63,472 bases of DNA from Candidatus Poribacteria bacterium (GCA_022394775.1 JAGFCB010000106.1:1-63472), one strand, 5' to 3'. Counted from the stretch's first letter, positions 43,059 to 52,411 are shown. Program-made: numbers and translations. Notes: generated from the sequence alone by a model not told the origin.

Positions 43059-46000
43059 TTAGACAATAAACAATTTAAGGGTTCGTTGCAATTCGGTTAA
43101 TACATTCACCGCCGTTACTCCGGGCATCTGAATTTTAAGTTGTGCCGGTGGTTGGAGCTGGAGGTTATCGTTTTGGTGGATTATATCAACGAATTTCTTC
43201 ACATTAATTCGAGGTTTCTGCTCATTAAAGGTAACCTTTACCTGCTCCTTCCCAGCGACAATAGCAGTTATGCCGAGGTTTTGGCTGAGTTGCTTCACAT
43301 TGGCAATCTCAAGTAACATCTCAGCAGGTGCGGGAATCGTACCGTACCGGTCCTGAAGTTCTTCACGGAGTTCCTTCAGTGCCTCGTTGTTCTTCAAATC
43401 GGCAATTTTTTTATAGATGGAAACCTTCTGACGGCTATCTGGAACATAGTCATCTGGCAAATAGGCTTCAACAGGTAGACTGATCCGTGTTTCAAAGGTC
43501 TCTTCAACTTTCTCGCCTTTCAGTGCCATCACTGCTTCCTCAAGGAGTTGGCAGTAAAGTTCATAACCGACAGTAACAATATGTCCATGCTGTTCCGCGC
43601 CGAGTATGTTCCCTGTACCGCGAATTTCCAAATCCCGGAGGGCTATTTTAAAACCTGAACCGAGATCTGTGAATTCCTCGATGACCCGAAGCCGTTTTTG
43701 AGCACCTTCAGTAATCGCTCGGTCTTGCGGATAAAATAGATAACCGTAAGCTTGCGTAGTTGCGCGTCCGACGCGCCCGCGCAACTGATAAAGTTGCGCT
43801 AAACCGAGTGCATCCGCTCGATTAATCAAGATAGTATTAACGTTCGGAATATCCAGACCTGATTCAATAATCATTGTACAAACGAGAATATCGTGTTTAT
43901 GGCGGACGAACTCCAACATAACGGTCTCTAATTCCCGTTCCGGCATCTGCCCATGTGCGACAGCAATGCGCGCATCCGGTAGGAGTTGTTGAAGCGTTAA
44001 CGCGATATTCTGGATATTTTCAACGCGGTTATGAACGAAAAAGATTTGTCCATCGCGAGCTAATTCTGTTGTGATCGCTTCCCGAACGACATCACTATCA
44101 TAAGGCATAACATGCGTCTGAATCGGCAATCGATCTGCCGGTGGTGTATTGATAATACTAAAATCTCGGATACCGACAAGCGACATGTGGAGTGTCCGCG
44201 GAATCGGTGTAGCCGTCAATGTAAGTACGTCAATAGTTTCTTTGAACTGTTTAATCTTCTCCTTATGCTTAACGCCGAAGCGATGCTCTTCATCAACGAC
44301 CAAAAGCCCAAGATTGTCAAATTTCACAGTCTTAGCAAGCAGGCTATGCGTCCCAATAACGACATCAACCGTCCCATCTGCCAATCCTTCTTTAATCTGT
44401 TTTATTTCTTTCGGTGTGCGGAATCGGTTCAACATCTCAACATGGACAGGGAAAGACTGAAACCGTTTTTCAAAAGTGTCATAGTGCTGGAGCGCGAGAA
44501 TCGTTGTAGGGACAAGCACTGCTACCTGTTTTTCGGACATAACGGCTTTGAAGGTAGCCCGCAAAGCGACTTCTGTTTTGCCGTACCCGACATCTCCACA
44601 GATAAGTCTATCCATTGGACGTTCATTTTCCATATCAGCTTTAACGTCCTCAATTGCTTGGAGTTGGTCATCGGTCTCCTGATAAGGGAAGAGTGCTTCA
44701 AATTCAGTTTGCCACGGCACCTCCGATGGAAAACCGTATCCCTTTCGCGCCTGCCGAAGGGCATATAAATTGAGGAGTTCATCTGCCATCTGTTCAACCG
44801 ATTGCTTGACCCGTTCCTTTCGTCGTTGCCAGGACGCGCCACCGAGCCGGTCCACGCGCGGTTTATATGCGTTGTCTTTGCTTCCAACGTATTTCTGAAC
44901 GAGATCCACTTGATACGTCGGTACGTAGAGGGTATTATCATTACTGTACTTGAGCACAAGAAAATCCTGAGATTTGCCATCAAGATCCAACCGACGTATC
45001 CCTTCATAAACAGCGATACCGTGAGAAACATGGACGACATAGTCCCCAACTTTCAGATCAATCAGGCTTAGGATGGGTGTCCCGTCTGCAGGTGGACGAC
45101 GTCGGATTGGGCGGTGCTGACGGTTTCCAAAAAGTTCATCCTCAGAAATAACAATGAGATTTAGTATTTCGTTGTGAAATCCACTACTGATTGCGCCGAC
45201 ACTGATGTCAATATCTGTGGGCGACAATTCGCGCTCGGTTAAAATTTCAGTCACTCGCTTCGATTGCTGTGGTGTTTCACAGAAGAGATGAACTTGATTT
45301 CCTTTCTCTGCCCATGTTTTAACCTGATCAATGACAGTTTGATAGTTCCCCGCTGGCAGTGCAAGCGGTTTCATCCCGAAATCCAATAGCGTCAATTTAC
45401 TGTCTACGACCTCACGCGGTGGTGCCACAGACAATGATACCACTGGATACCTCTCTAACTCCGTGCTCAGCGTCTCATAGGGCGTTAAGAGCTGCTCTGG
45501 TGGCACCATCAGCGTTGATTCTGTGAGTTTTTTTTCATGCAACTCTTGCATCCGTTCGTACATCTGTGCCGCTTCTCGTTTTTGCCATTGCGGCTCTATT
45601 AAACAAACAAGCGTATCTTCCGATAGATAATCAGTAAGTGTCCCTGTTTCAGGAACGAGCATTGGCAAAAAAGCCTCTATGGCATCATTGATCGGCGATT
45701 CTTGAAGCGGGTATTGGGAGGTCGCTGCTTTTGTCAAATTATCCGTTATTTTCCGAACAGCGTTTACGAGTTGTGGCGTTGCGTGTACCTGCGTAAGCGT
45801 ATCTACCTGTGCCTGCCAATGCTCAACTGATATGTCATCGAAAAGGATTTCTCGCATGGGTGTAAAGGTGACGGATTCAAGCGATTTTGTTGAGCGTTGT
45901 GATATCGGATCAAAAGTGCGGATAGTATCAATTTCATCTCCGAAAAATTCAATTCGCACGGGGACCTCAGCTGTGAGTGGATAGACATCAAGGATGTCCC

Positions 46001-46562
46001 CTCGACGTGCGAACTCACCTTTAACCTCCACTAATTCGACGCTCTGGTACCCGCCACGGATAAGCATCGCAGCGACATCGTCTGGGTCCGCCTCACCCCC
46101 AAGGTTAAGTTGACAACAAGCGGCGGCAAAACTTTGGGGTAGGGGCAGCTTGTAAAGCATCGCTTGGCTTGTGGTTACAACGATACTTCGTTCTCCTTGG
46201 ATTAGGTGCTCCAGACACCGAATCCGATCCCCGACCGTGCTCTTGAGTGGCGCAATGCCATCGAAAATTTTTCGGTCCCAACGGGGGAAAAGGTTAATCT
46301 CAGACTGTGAGGCAGTAGTGGGTGTCGTTTCCAGAGTCGGGTAGGCGCGATATGTACAGATTTCTTCCATCACCTGTTCGGCTTCACGCTGTGAGGGTAA
46401 GACAATTAGAAAGGATTTTTTCGGGAAGTCATCAATCAGGGTCGCCAAAAAATACGCAGTCGATGCGTTTGCCAATCCTCTGATCCAAGGAAGCTTCTTG
46501 CCGTCTTTAAGGCGCGCCACGAGTGTTTGATAATTTTCTGTTTTACGTAAAAACGCTATCAC
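43059..46562 (-). CDS. mfd: transcription-repair coupling factor Mfd
   Basis: 1167 residues, the usual length, from a GTG at 46562. Domains in order: UvrB-like N-terminal part (about 1-330; GLANASTAYFLATLID, MLIRGGYQ, FARRGDILDVYP, IEFFGDEID), the RNA-polymerase interaction CarD/RID domain (about 500-560; DLKVGDYVVHVSHGIAVYEG), the SF2 helicase/RecG-like motor with Walker A CGDVGYGKTEVALRA (about 657), DEEH box VVDEEHRFG (about 756), motif VI QLRGRVGRATTQAYGY, and the TRCF C-terminal domain (about 1010-1110). It removes stalled RNA polymerase from damaged DNA and recruits UvrA. Placement before envelope chaperone genes is a recurrent bacterial neighbourhood. Confidence 0.97.
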   Translation of the reverse strand: MIAFLRKTENYQTLVARLKDGKKLPWIRGLANASTAYFLATLIDDFPKKSFLIVLPSQREAEQVMEEICTYRAYPTLETTPTTASQSEINLFPRWDRKIFDGIAPLKSTVGDRIRCLEHLIQGERSIVVTTSQAMLYKLPLPQSFAAACCQLNLGGEADPDDVAAMLIRGGYQSVELVEVKGEFARRGDILDVYPLTAEVPVRIEFFGDEIDTIRTFDPISQRSTKSLESVTFTPMREILFDDISVEHWQAQVDTLTQVHATPQLVNAVRKITDNLTKAATSQYPLQESPINDAIEAFLPMLVPETGTLTDYLSEDTLVCLIEPQWQKREAAQMYERMQELHEKKLTESTLMVPPEQLLTPYETLSTELERYPVVSLSVAPPREVVDSKLTLLDFGMKPLALPAGNYQTVIDQVKTWAEKGNQVHLFCETPQQSKRVTEILTERELSPTDIDISVGAISSGFHNEILNLIVISEDELFGNRQHRPIRRRPPADGTPILSLIDLKVGDYVVHVSHGIAVYEGIRRLDLDGKSQDFLVLKYSNDNTLYVPTYQVDLVQKYVGSKDNAYKPRVDRLGGASWQRRKERVKQSVEQMADELLNLYALRQARKGYGFPSEVPWQTEFEALFPYQETDDQLQAIEDVKADMENERPMDRLICGDVGYGKTEVALRATFKAVMSEKQVAVLVPTTILALQHYDTFEKRFQSFPVHVEMLNRFRTPKEIKQIKEGLADGTVDVVIGTHSLLAKTVKFDNLGLLVVDEEHRFGVKHKEKIKQFKETIDVLTLTATPIPRTLHMSLVGIRDFSIINTPPADRLPIQTHVMPYDSDVVREAITTELARDGQIFFVHNRVENIQNIALTLQQLLPDARIAVAHGQMPERELETVMLEFVRHKHDILVCTMIIESGLDIPNVNTILINRADALGLAQLYQLRGRVGRATTQAYGYLFYPQDRAITEGAQKRLRVIEEFTDLGSGFKIALRDLEIRGTGNILGAEQHGHIVTVGYELYCQLLEEAVMALKGEKVEETFETRISLPVEAYLPDDYVPDSRQKVSIYKKIADLKNNEALKELREELQDRYGTIPAPAEMLLEIANVKQLSQNLGITAIVAGKEQVKVTFNEQKPRINVKKFVDIIHQNDNLQLQPPAQLKIQMPGVTAVNVLTELQRTLKLFIV

Positions 46563-46571
46563 CTAATCTTC

Positions 46572-46612
46572 GGGCAGGAAGCCCAATGTTTTAACATTGG
46601 GAGGAATGCCCG
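46572..46612. repeat. nested hairpin just upstream of the mfd start
   Basis: CCCAATGTT/AACATTGGG is a perfect 9-bp stem, enclosed by GGGCA/TGCCC. It ends about 9 nt before the mfd GTG, in the space where the ribosome site should be, so folding could affect initiation. Confidence 0.6.
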
Positions 46613-46648
46613 TCTCCTTTTTTCTTCACAAGAAATGTCAAAATCGTT

Positions 46649-47425
46649 TTAATTTTCAGGTTCAATCTCTGTTAAAGTGGCTTTTAATGCTCCCATTTTG
46701 CTGTCAAACTCAAGTTTAACGGGTAACCGCCGAGCATCGTCTGTGATCCAGAAACGACCCCCTCTTGATGATCTCAATACAAGTGTCTTAACACGACCCA
46801 ATATCTTATTTTTAACGAACTCCATCCGTTCAACAGTCAACGTCGCCTTATGCACTTTTCCCTTCGCGAGTACTGGAAAAAAATAAATTTCACCAAGTGT
46901 AAGTTGCTTAGAACGTAAAAAGTAGATTGTTGATAACTCATCCTGTGTGCCAACAGGTATCTCTATCACTTTTGCTTCACGCTTCTGCGGCGATTTGGGT
47001 TTCAAGCGAGAGATTTTTTCATATCCCGCTTCACCTTCACGGAAATTAATTTTGACAGTAGCTCGATAGTTTCGATCCTGCACATGGTTCTCAAAACGGA
47101 CGGGTGAAAGCGTCATTGGATCAAAATACATTTCTTGTTGATTTCGGAACTTATAAGGTCTGAAAAGTGCCCGAGTTTTCATTTCAGATTGGATATAATA
47201 AACATCCTTTCCGTTCACGACTTCTTTTTTCAGAATCGAGTCTGTCCGTTTCCCTGCGGGCAATTTTTTCCAACTAATACTGTATGTTAATTTTTCACCA
47301 ACTCGGAGGGGGTTGGGAACGATATCCTCTACATCGACAAGAGATATGGGATCATCACTGAAAGCAATGTTCCCAACTAAGAGTACTAAGAGTAGTGTAA
47401 AAATCAGGTATTTTGCATAACGCAC
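46649..47425 (-). CDS. DUF3108 periplasmic protein
   Basis: Start set at the GTG at 47425, which has GAGGA at 7 nt; the longer frame starts at a TTG without ribosome site. 258 residues. A signal peptide (YLIFTLLLVLLVGNIAFS) is followed by the DUF3108 beta-barrel-like fold: LRVGEKLTYSISWKKLPAGK near the start, VYYIQSEMKT, MYFDPMTLSPVRFENHV and the late RSSRGGRFWITDDARRLPV, which is the family's most recognisable segment. The family is found near outer-membrane genes in many Gram-negatives; its role is not established. It lies upstream of mfd on the same strand. Confidence 0.85.
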   Translation of the reverse strand: MRYAKYLIFTLLLVLLVGNIAFSDDPISLVDVEDIVPNPLRVGEKLTYSISWKKLPAGKRTDSILKKEVVNGKDVYYIQSEMKTRALFRPYKFRNQQEMYFDPMTLSPVRFENHVQDRNYRATVKINFREGEAGYEKISRLKPKSPQKREAKVIEIPVGTQDELSTIYFLRSKQLTLGEIYFFPVLAKGKVHKATLTVERMEFVKNKILGRVKTLVLRSSRGGRFWITDDARRLPVKLEFDSKMGALKATLTEIEPEN

Positions 47426-47475
47426 GCTTTTGTCCTCGCAATTGGCGTTGATATGAAAAGTTTTCCACAACCGTT

Positions 47476-48141
47476 TTAAAATCTATGCGTGAAAACCAGA
47501 GATTGAAAGCCACTATCTGTTTGTTGCACCTGCAGCGAGAATCTTCGATTATTATATGCTTCAGCGGTCTTAGGTGCGTCAAGGATATTCCAGATATGGA
47601 TCCCGATGCCTGTTGCGAGGAAAAGACCACTAAAAAAGACATGATTTTTCATGCGGGTTCGCCCTTGGTTGTATGTTAAGAATTCACCAGTTCGGGCATC
47701 TTGGAATCCCGTCTCAAACACCCTTTGTTCGTTATAATGCAGTGCGCGCGCAATATTGTATCCAGCAAGCGCGAAAGTTCCCAACTCAACGGTGAGGAAG
47801 ACAGTCGCCTTTGTGTAATTACCAGCGTAAGCCTGCCCTAATCCAGGCATAAAAGTCGATAGACGCTGTGCTTTTTGGCTATCGAGTTCCGGGTAGTACC
47901 GCTCTGGATGTGATCGATATAGTGCGTAATTAGGTTCCGTCTCAGGTTCATCTATATAACCGGGAATGAATGGTCGGGCGTTTTGATTCGCGGTAACAGG
48001 TTCCGTATCAGCAGCCGTATTCGTTTCATCCGTTGTGGTTTCGGCGGTTACATCAACGAACCCGATACTGAGAAAAAGTATAAGCGTAAGAAGCATGTAA
48101 AACAGAGGCGGCATCTGCACCACCTCTTTATTTTTTTTCAT
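47476..48141 (-). CDS. DUF5683-like membrane protein
   Basis: The ATG at 48141 is preferred (AGGAG at 8 nt). 221 residues. An N-terminal signal (LFYMLLTLILFLSIGFVDV) is followed by a low-complexity Thr/Glu region, the FMPGLGQAYAGNYTKATVF block typical of DUF5683 proteins, two hydrophobic helices (LTVELGTFALAGYNIA, VFFSGLFLATGIGIHIWNI) and a beta-rich end. Such proteins are associated with the cell envelope but have no known function. Spacing to both neighbours is short (15 and 50 nt), consistent with one operon. Confidence 0.7.
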   Translation of the reverse strand: MKKNKEVVQMPPLFYMLLTLILFLSIGFVDVTAETTTDETNTAADTEPVTANQNARPFIPGYIDEPETEPNYALYRSHPERYYPELDSQKAQRLSTFMPGLGQAYAGNYTKATVFLTVELGTFALAGYNIARALHYNEQRVFETGFQDARTGEFLTYNQGRTRMKNHVFFSGLFLATGIGIHIWNILDAPKTAEAYNNRRFSLQVQQTDSGFQSLVFTHRF

Positions 48142-48156
48142 GAAATCCACTCCTGA

Positions 48157-48951
48157 TCAAGGACGCTTGAGCGATGGTGCTAATTGTACGTTTTCTGGAT
48201 CGGTCTGATATGCCCAATCGAAAACAACAGCATCATCATAAAGTTCGCGTACATGAATCTTTGCGAAGTTGTTATCGGGTGTATTGATGGCATAGACATG
48301 TCCTTCAATAAGTTCAACGAACAGCGTTGTATACCCCATATCTGGCACAATATCAACGGCATCGAAATGCTCGTGATACCCTAAATCCTGCATGAACGTT
48401 TCGTTATCCGAATAAAGATAGGTAACGCCGATTTCAGTATCAAGCCCAAAATAGATATCAGTTGCGGGACTGTCCCACGGGACACTGCCCTTTTCCGGTC
48501 TCGAAAAATCAAACCCGCTTCTTCCGGGCGCAAGTGCGTAGTCATCAAGGGTAATATTCCGCCCTTCTGGACGTGGTGTATCCGAAGCGTCTTCGGGACT
48601 CAGTTCGCTTTCATTTCCGTCAACGTCATAAGCAGAAACGGCGTAATAGTAGGTTTCTCCGTTTTGGACGGCTGTATCTACATAACGGGTTGCGTCTTCT
48701 GATACCTCTGCCAGGCTATTAAAATTGGTGTCATCGCGCCCGCGCCACACCTGATAGCCTGCTAAGTCGTATTCGCCATTAGGATACCATTCAATAATAA
48801 CCTGTTCATCACCTGTAATTGTTCTGACCCCGCGAGGCACGGCGGGCGGTTCTTCATCGGTATCATCACCATCAATATAACACCCGCTGAGCCCACCGAA
48901 TAACAGTGCAGCTAAGAGTATAGCGAGAATTTTGTCAATTTTGGATAACAT
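48157..48951 (-). CDS. fibronectin type III domain lipoprotein
   Basis: ATG at 48951 with GGAGGGAC upstream. 264 residues. A lipoprotein signal ends in LFGGLSGC (lipid Cys at about residue 24). A FN3 module follows (about 38-125): VPRGVRTITGDEQVIIEWYP, LAGYQVWRGRDDTNF, YVDTAVQNGETYYYAVSAYD. The C-terminal 130 residues are beta-rich and unassigned. FN3 lipoproteins usually mediate binding at the cell surface or in the periplasm. It is the first gene of the minus-strand envelope block; its leader begins in an AT-rich region at 48970-49060. Confidence 0.85.
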   Translation of the reverse strand: MLSKIDKILAILLAALLFGGLSGCYIDGDDTDEEPPAVPRGVRTITGDEQVIIEWYPNGEYDLAGYQVWRGRDDTNFNSLAEVSEDATRYVDTAVQNGETYYYAVSAYDVDGNESELSPEDASDTPRPEGRNITLDDYALAPGRSGFDFSRPEKGSVPWDSPATDIYFGLDTEIGVTYLYSDNETFMQDLGYHEHFDAVDIVPDMGYTTLFVELIEGHVYAINTPDNNFAKIHVRELYDDAVVFDWAYQTDPENVQLAPSLKRP

Positions 48952-48981
48952 GTATCTGTCCCTCCAGAGTTTAAATTGCAT

Positions 48982-49231
48982 TTAGACTCTGTAACGGATA
49001 CATCGCCAAAAGCGTTGACAAACTCTTCGTTAAAATATTATCACAAAAGCCTTGAGAATGCAAGACAAAATTTTTCAAAAGTTTGAATTGAGACGTGTTC
49101 TATGATGGGTTGTTTCTTTTATTAGTCACAGATTACACAGATTACGCGGATTCGGGGCTTGTTGTGAAGTCAACATCGACCGTAGGCGCGATATATAATC
49201 AAATCGGGATGGAAAATTAAATAGCCCTGAA
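48982..49231. other. intergenic region, repeats and partial element end
   Basis: This 250-nt stretch holds a CACAGATTACACAGATTACG tandem (49125-49144), a motif I recall from intergenic DNA of many unrelated bacteria, and AAAATTAAATAGCCCTG (49213-49229), which matches one arm of the family C element at 35059 and is probably a solo end. No gene is seen. Confidence 0.5.
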
Positions 49232-49260
49232 TTGACATCCCAACGCTATTGTGATACGAT
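49232..49260 (+). promoter_or_regulatory. promoter toward sixA, directly before a family A element
   Basis: TTGACA at 49232-49237, 17-nt spacer, TACGAT at 49255-49260. The start point is predicted near 49267, only a few bases before element A4, so A4 would be the 5' leader of sixA. Confidence 0.65.
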
Positions 49261-49270
49261 GAGAAAAAGA

Positions 49271-49439
49271 CAGGACTTACGCAAATTTAGCGCACGCTGG
49301 TAAATTTTTTAGTTTTAAACCCCCTAAAGAATCAGAATCAACGGTATGAAGCCCGTATGGGCTTCCCCGGGTATGAATGCCTTATGGGCATTCACCGCCC
49401 CTTATCAGGGGGACTTTAAGAGAAAATGCGTAAGTCCTA
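49271..49439. mobile_element. family A miniature element, copy A4 (about 169 bp)
   Basis: CAGGACTTACGCA and TGCGTAAGTCCT ends, with AAAAGA immediately outside both (6-bp target duplication). The interior has hairpins such as GAAGCCCGTATGGGCTTC and AATGCCTTATGGGCATT and ends with CCCCTTATCAGGGGGACTTT. It is unlike A3 and A5 inside but shares its right part with the remnant at 58565. Confidence 0.88.
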
Positions 49440-49469
49440 AAAGAAATAAAAACGATATAAGGAGATCCA

Positions 49470-49967
49470 ATGAAAATCGTTCTCATTCTACGACACGCGA
49501 AATCCAGTTGGAATCACCCGGAGCTCTCTGATTATGATCGTCCGCTCAATTCGCGAGGCAAACGGGACGCGCCACGGATGGGGAAACATCTACGCCAAGA
49601 AGGGTTGATCCCTGACCGGATTCTTACCTCATCGGCAAAACGTGCTCGGAAAACAGCGAATAAAGTGGCAAAATCTTGCGGTTATACCGGAAAAGTAAAA
49701 AAGTTAGAGGCGTTTTATGATACCGTCCCCGGTGTCTTCTTCAAAACATTACAGGCACTGTCGGATAAATATCAACGCGTCATGGTCGTTGGGCACAATC
49801 CAACGATGGAACAACTCGTGAATCATTTGACAGGAGAAATAGAACGGATGCCGACAGCGGCACTGGCGCACATTGAACTTCCGATTCAACAGTGGGACGC
49901 TCTCGATCTGTATACAAAAGGAATTTTAGTCAATTTATGGACACCCAAAACACTTTTCACGGATTAA
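49470..49967 (+). CDS. sixA: phosphohistidine phosphatase SixA-like
   Basis: 165 residues, ATG at 49470 after AAGGAG. The histidine-phosphatase superfamily signature is at the N-terminus (VLILRHAKSSW, His-9 as phosphate acceptor), with Arg in LTSSAKRARKTA and the second His in VMVVGHNPTMEQL. The KRDAPRMGKHL segment matches SixA. SixA removes phosphate from histidine of phosphotransfer proteins. The next gene begins 31 nt inside its 3' end, so the two are translated together. Confidence 0.9.
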   Translation: MKIVLILRHAKSSWNHPELSDYDRPLNSRGKRDAPRMGKHLRQEGLIPDRILTSSAKRARKTANKVAKSCGYTGKVKKLEAFYDTVPGVFFKTLQALSDKYQRVMVVGHNPTMEQLVNHLTGEIERMPTAALAHIELPIQQWDALDLYTKGILVNLWTPKTLFTD

Positions 49968-51319
49968 GCAGACTGTTCACGCACTTGCTTGTGTCCGCTT
50001 GTATCCTCTATACTATAGCGGCAGCTGAAATCCCTGTTTCAACGGCTATAGATGGACAATTCCTTCCATGGGTCATAAACGATGGTGAGGGAGGTGTTGT
50101 CATTATGTGGGAGGATTACCGTACAGGGAAGGATTGGGACGTTTACGCGCAGCGCGTTGATAGCACTGGAAAAGCACGTTGGGAAGAGAATGGTGTGGCA
50201 ATATGTCAGGCAGATAGAAATCAACGCCGTTTACGGATGGTTCGACACGATAAGCACGCGATTGTTGTATGGAACGACAGACGGGACAGGAGCAATTGGG
50301 ACATATACGCCCAAGCCATAAATCTTGACGGCGAGATCCTGTGGCAAACAGATGGTATTCCCGTCTGTATAAATACAGCCGATCAGTCCACACAAGCAAT
50401 TATGAGCGATGGCGAAGGGGGTGCTATCTGCGTCTGGGAAGATGAACGCCGGAGTTCCGAATTTCAAGACCTTTACATCCAACGGATTACTGCGGAAGGT
50501 GAACCGATGTGGGAACCTAACGGTATTCCTGTTTTTCCGTCGGAATCGCTACAGAGCGATCCGATTCTGGTTGCTGATGGCATAGGCGGATTCTATGTGG
50601 TTTGGTGGGATGTTATCGGTTATGATGCGTGGCATATCATGGCGTATCGCTTGAGTTTAGACGCGAAACCGTTATGGGATGCTCCGATCCTTGTTTCTCC
50701 GATGGACGGCATGCAAGGTGAACCTCGTGTGATTGTCGATGGTGAAGGCGGTATTATCGTCCTATGGCAGGTTTATGAAAATTTCATTAACGATCAACTC
50801 TATGCACAACGGATTGCTCCGGACGGTAGCAAGTTATGGGTAGGGGCGGGTGTTCCAATCTGTACGGCTTCGGGTATCCAGAAGCACGCTTCGGTTGTTG
50901 GCGATGGTAACGGTGGGTTCATGGCAGTGTGGCGAGATGAGCGCGATATCTATTCTGACCTGTATATGCAGCAGATCCGCTCGAACGGCACACCTGTATG
51001 GGAAAAGGACGGCATCCCGCTCTGCACAGCAGGTGGACATCAGGACAAACCTTCTGTTATAAAAACCGAGGCAGGACGGTTCTTTGTAACGTGGTTAGAT
51101 TACCGAGAAGACTTCGGTGAGGAAAGCAGCGATGCTATCTATGGGCAACTCATTGATTTAGAGGGTAAAACATTGTGGGACGAGAACGGGGTAGTTATCT
51201 CCGCAAGTAAAGGGGAACACTATCCGCCGTTTGTGGTTTCTATTGGACAAGGAAAGTGGGTGGTTGTTTGGAGTAATACGCAAGAAGACAACGGAGATAT
51301 TTATCTCAAGCGATTTTAG
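49937..51319 (+). CDS. secreted repeat protein, probably a beta-propeller
   Basis: The ATG at 49937 is chosen; it overlaps sixA by 31 bp. A GTG at 49892 is the alternative and gives 15 more residues. About 460 residues. A signal peptide (FTHLLVSACILYTIAAA) is followed by about seven repeats of roughly 55 residues, each with a core like GGVVIMWEDYRTGKDWDVYA, then QRVDSTGKARWEENGVAIC. Regular W-x-D-x-R and DGxPxC cores suggest a seven-bladed propeller of extracellular or periplasmic location. The function is unknown; propellers here commonly bind ligands or partners. Confidence 0.75.
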   Translation: MDTQNTFHGLSRLFTHLLVSACILYTIAAAEIPVSTAIDGQFLPWVINDGEGGVVIMWEDYRTGKDWDVYAQRVDSTGKARWEENGVAICQADRNQRRLRMVRHDKHAIVVWNDRRDRSNWDIYAQAINLDGEILWQTDGIPVCINTADQSTQAIMSDGEGGAICVWEDERRSSEFQDLYIQRITAEGEPMWEPNGIPVFPSESLQSDPILVADGIGGFYVVWWDVIGYDAWHIMAYRLSLDAKPLWDAPILVSPMDGMQGEPRVIVDGEGGIIVLWQVYENFINDQLYAQRIAPDGSKLWVGAGVPICTASGIQKHASVVGDGNGGFMAVWRDERDIYSDLYMQQIRSNGTPVWEKDGIPLCTAGGHQDKPSVIKTEAGRFFVTWLDYREDFGEESSDAIYGQLIDLEGKTLWDENGVVISASKGEHYPPFVVSIGQGKWVVVWSNTQEDNGDIYLKRF

Positions 51320-51351
51320 ATACCTATCCAGTTTCTCAACATAAAGAGAAT

Positions 51352-51373
51352 GGCGAGGCACGGAGACCTCGCC
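51352..51373. repeat. palindrome after the propeller gene
   Basis: GGCGAGGCACGGAGACCTCGCC forms an 8-bp stem 32 nt after the stop codon. No T-run follows, so termination here is not certain. Confidence 0.5.
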
Positions 51374-51396
51374 TATTGGGTATGACTATTCCTGCA

Positions 51397-51450
51397 GTTT
51401 CAAATCCCCCACTTCGTTGTAAGTTTTCCGGCTGTGGAGACATAGCCTCC
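51397..51450 (-). pseudogene. stray copy of the KLTTKW C-terminal tail sequence
   Basis: About 52 bp on the minus strand encode GYVSTAGKLTTKWG and then shift frame to a stop. They match, with two or three differences, the last codons of the metallopeptidase gene at 52424-52476. The copy lies just after the Rpn gene, so the pair are direct repeats around that gene. Confidence 0.75.
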
Positions 51451-51456
51451 TATAGA

Positions 51457-52332
51457 TTATGCGTCTAAGTCTTCTCGGAAAGCGTTAAAACTTTCTGCTA
51501 CGGAAGCATTTAGATTTAATTCCCGGAGCCTGTTGAGATCGTCAATAGCTTCAAGGATCGGCTTGAGTGCATCGACATCGGCGTTTGGGAAGCGTTGGTT
51601 AAGAGTAGCCAAAGTGCTTTCAACACTCATTTGGCGTGCCCCTTGTTCAATCCCGCGTTGGATCACAAGTTCGTAAAAAGGAGATTCTTGCATGATTTCC
51701 TCCAATATAGGGTCCTGAAAAAACTCAGACGGATGTGTTAAACTCCCGAAAAGCGAGAGCGCAAATAAAAGCGTTGCCTGCATCTCTCTGTCAACATGGG
51801 CTGCCTGCGTCGTCTCTATACACTTCTCAACCCAGGCTTGAGGGGTCATGTCCGGCGGATGTTTCATCAAAGCTGTGAAAGGCAGTAAACCAACGGCTTC
51901 AGGATCCAAAAACGCTTCACCGTCCAACTCATACATCCGGATGACATTATACTGAAAACACCCGCCACCGCGTTGATCGTTGCCATACCTATAGAAACCG
52001 GGGTCGTTTTGTCCCGCAGGCGGACGAAAATACAACACCGTTGAATAGACGTTTTTCTCATGCTCAAGGGACAGGAAACTTGAGTATGCCAACATTCGCA
52101 GAGGCATCGGTTTATGTGTGCTGTCGTCGGTTTGTGCCTCTATATGTAGGATGGCTTCCTCATCGGGCAGTCGGATATGAAACGTCATATCGCTGTGGTG
52201 TATCCGAACCGTGGTGTGCTCTGTTGCCAAACGTTTTCCGACTTCCACCGCTGGTGCTTTGAGTGCTAATACTGCCAACGCATGCGGAAACTCCCCGGTG
52301 ACGTGCTTGAAGATTTCATCGTAGTATGGCAT
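51457..52332 (-). CDS. Rpn/PD-(D/E)XK family putative transposase-nuclease
   Basis: The ATG at 52332 (MPYYDEIFKHVTGEFPHALA) is preferred over a TTG at 52368. 291 residues. The nuclease core shows FHIRLPDEEAILHIEAQTDD (Asp/Glu with E-x-Q) and ERN-like motifs such as LRMLAYSSFLSLEH and VYSTVLYFRPP, as in recombination-promoting nucleases and their cyanobacterial relatives. The C-terminal third has the helical ERGIEQGARQ-like tail (VIQRGIEQGARQMSVE) typical of this group. It lies between direct repeats of a tail-coding sequence. Rpn proteins promote recombination and are themselves mobile-like (family knowledge). Confidence 0.78.
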   Translation of the reverse strand: MPYYDEIFKHVTGEFPHALAVLALKAPAVEVGKRLATEHTTVRIHHSDMTFHIRLPDEEAILHIEAQTDDSTHKPMPLRMLAYSSFLSLEHEKNVYSTVLYFRPPAGQNDPGFYRYGNDQRGGGCFQYNVIRMYELDGEAFLDPEAVGLLPFTALMKHPPDMTPQAWVEKCIETTQAAHVDREMQATLLFALSLFGSLTHPSEFFQDPILEEIMQESPFYELVIQRGIEQGARQMSVESTLATLNQRFPNADVDALKPILEAIDDLNRLRELNLNASVAESFNAFREDLDA

Positions 52333-52411
52333 GTAAGTATTATATCTGCCTTTATGGAGAAAAATCAAGATTTTTTAAGTCTATATCCAATTTTAAAGAA
52401 AACGGCGATAC

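Noticed and set aside
49015..49041. TTGACA followed by TATTAT on the plus strand
   Set aside because: Spacer is only 15 nt and no gene starts within 400 nt on that strand; a better promoter for sixA is at 49232.
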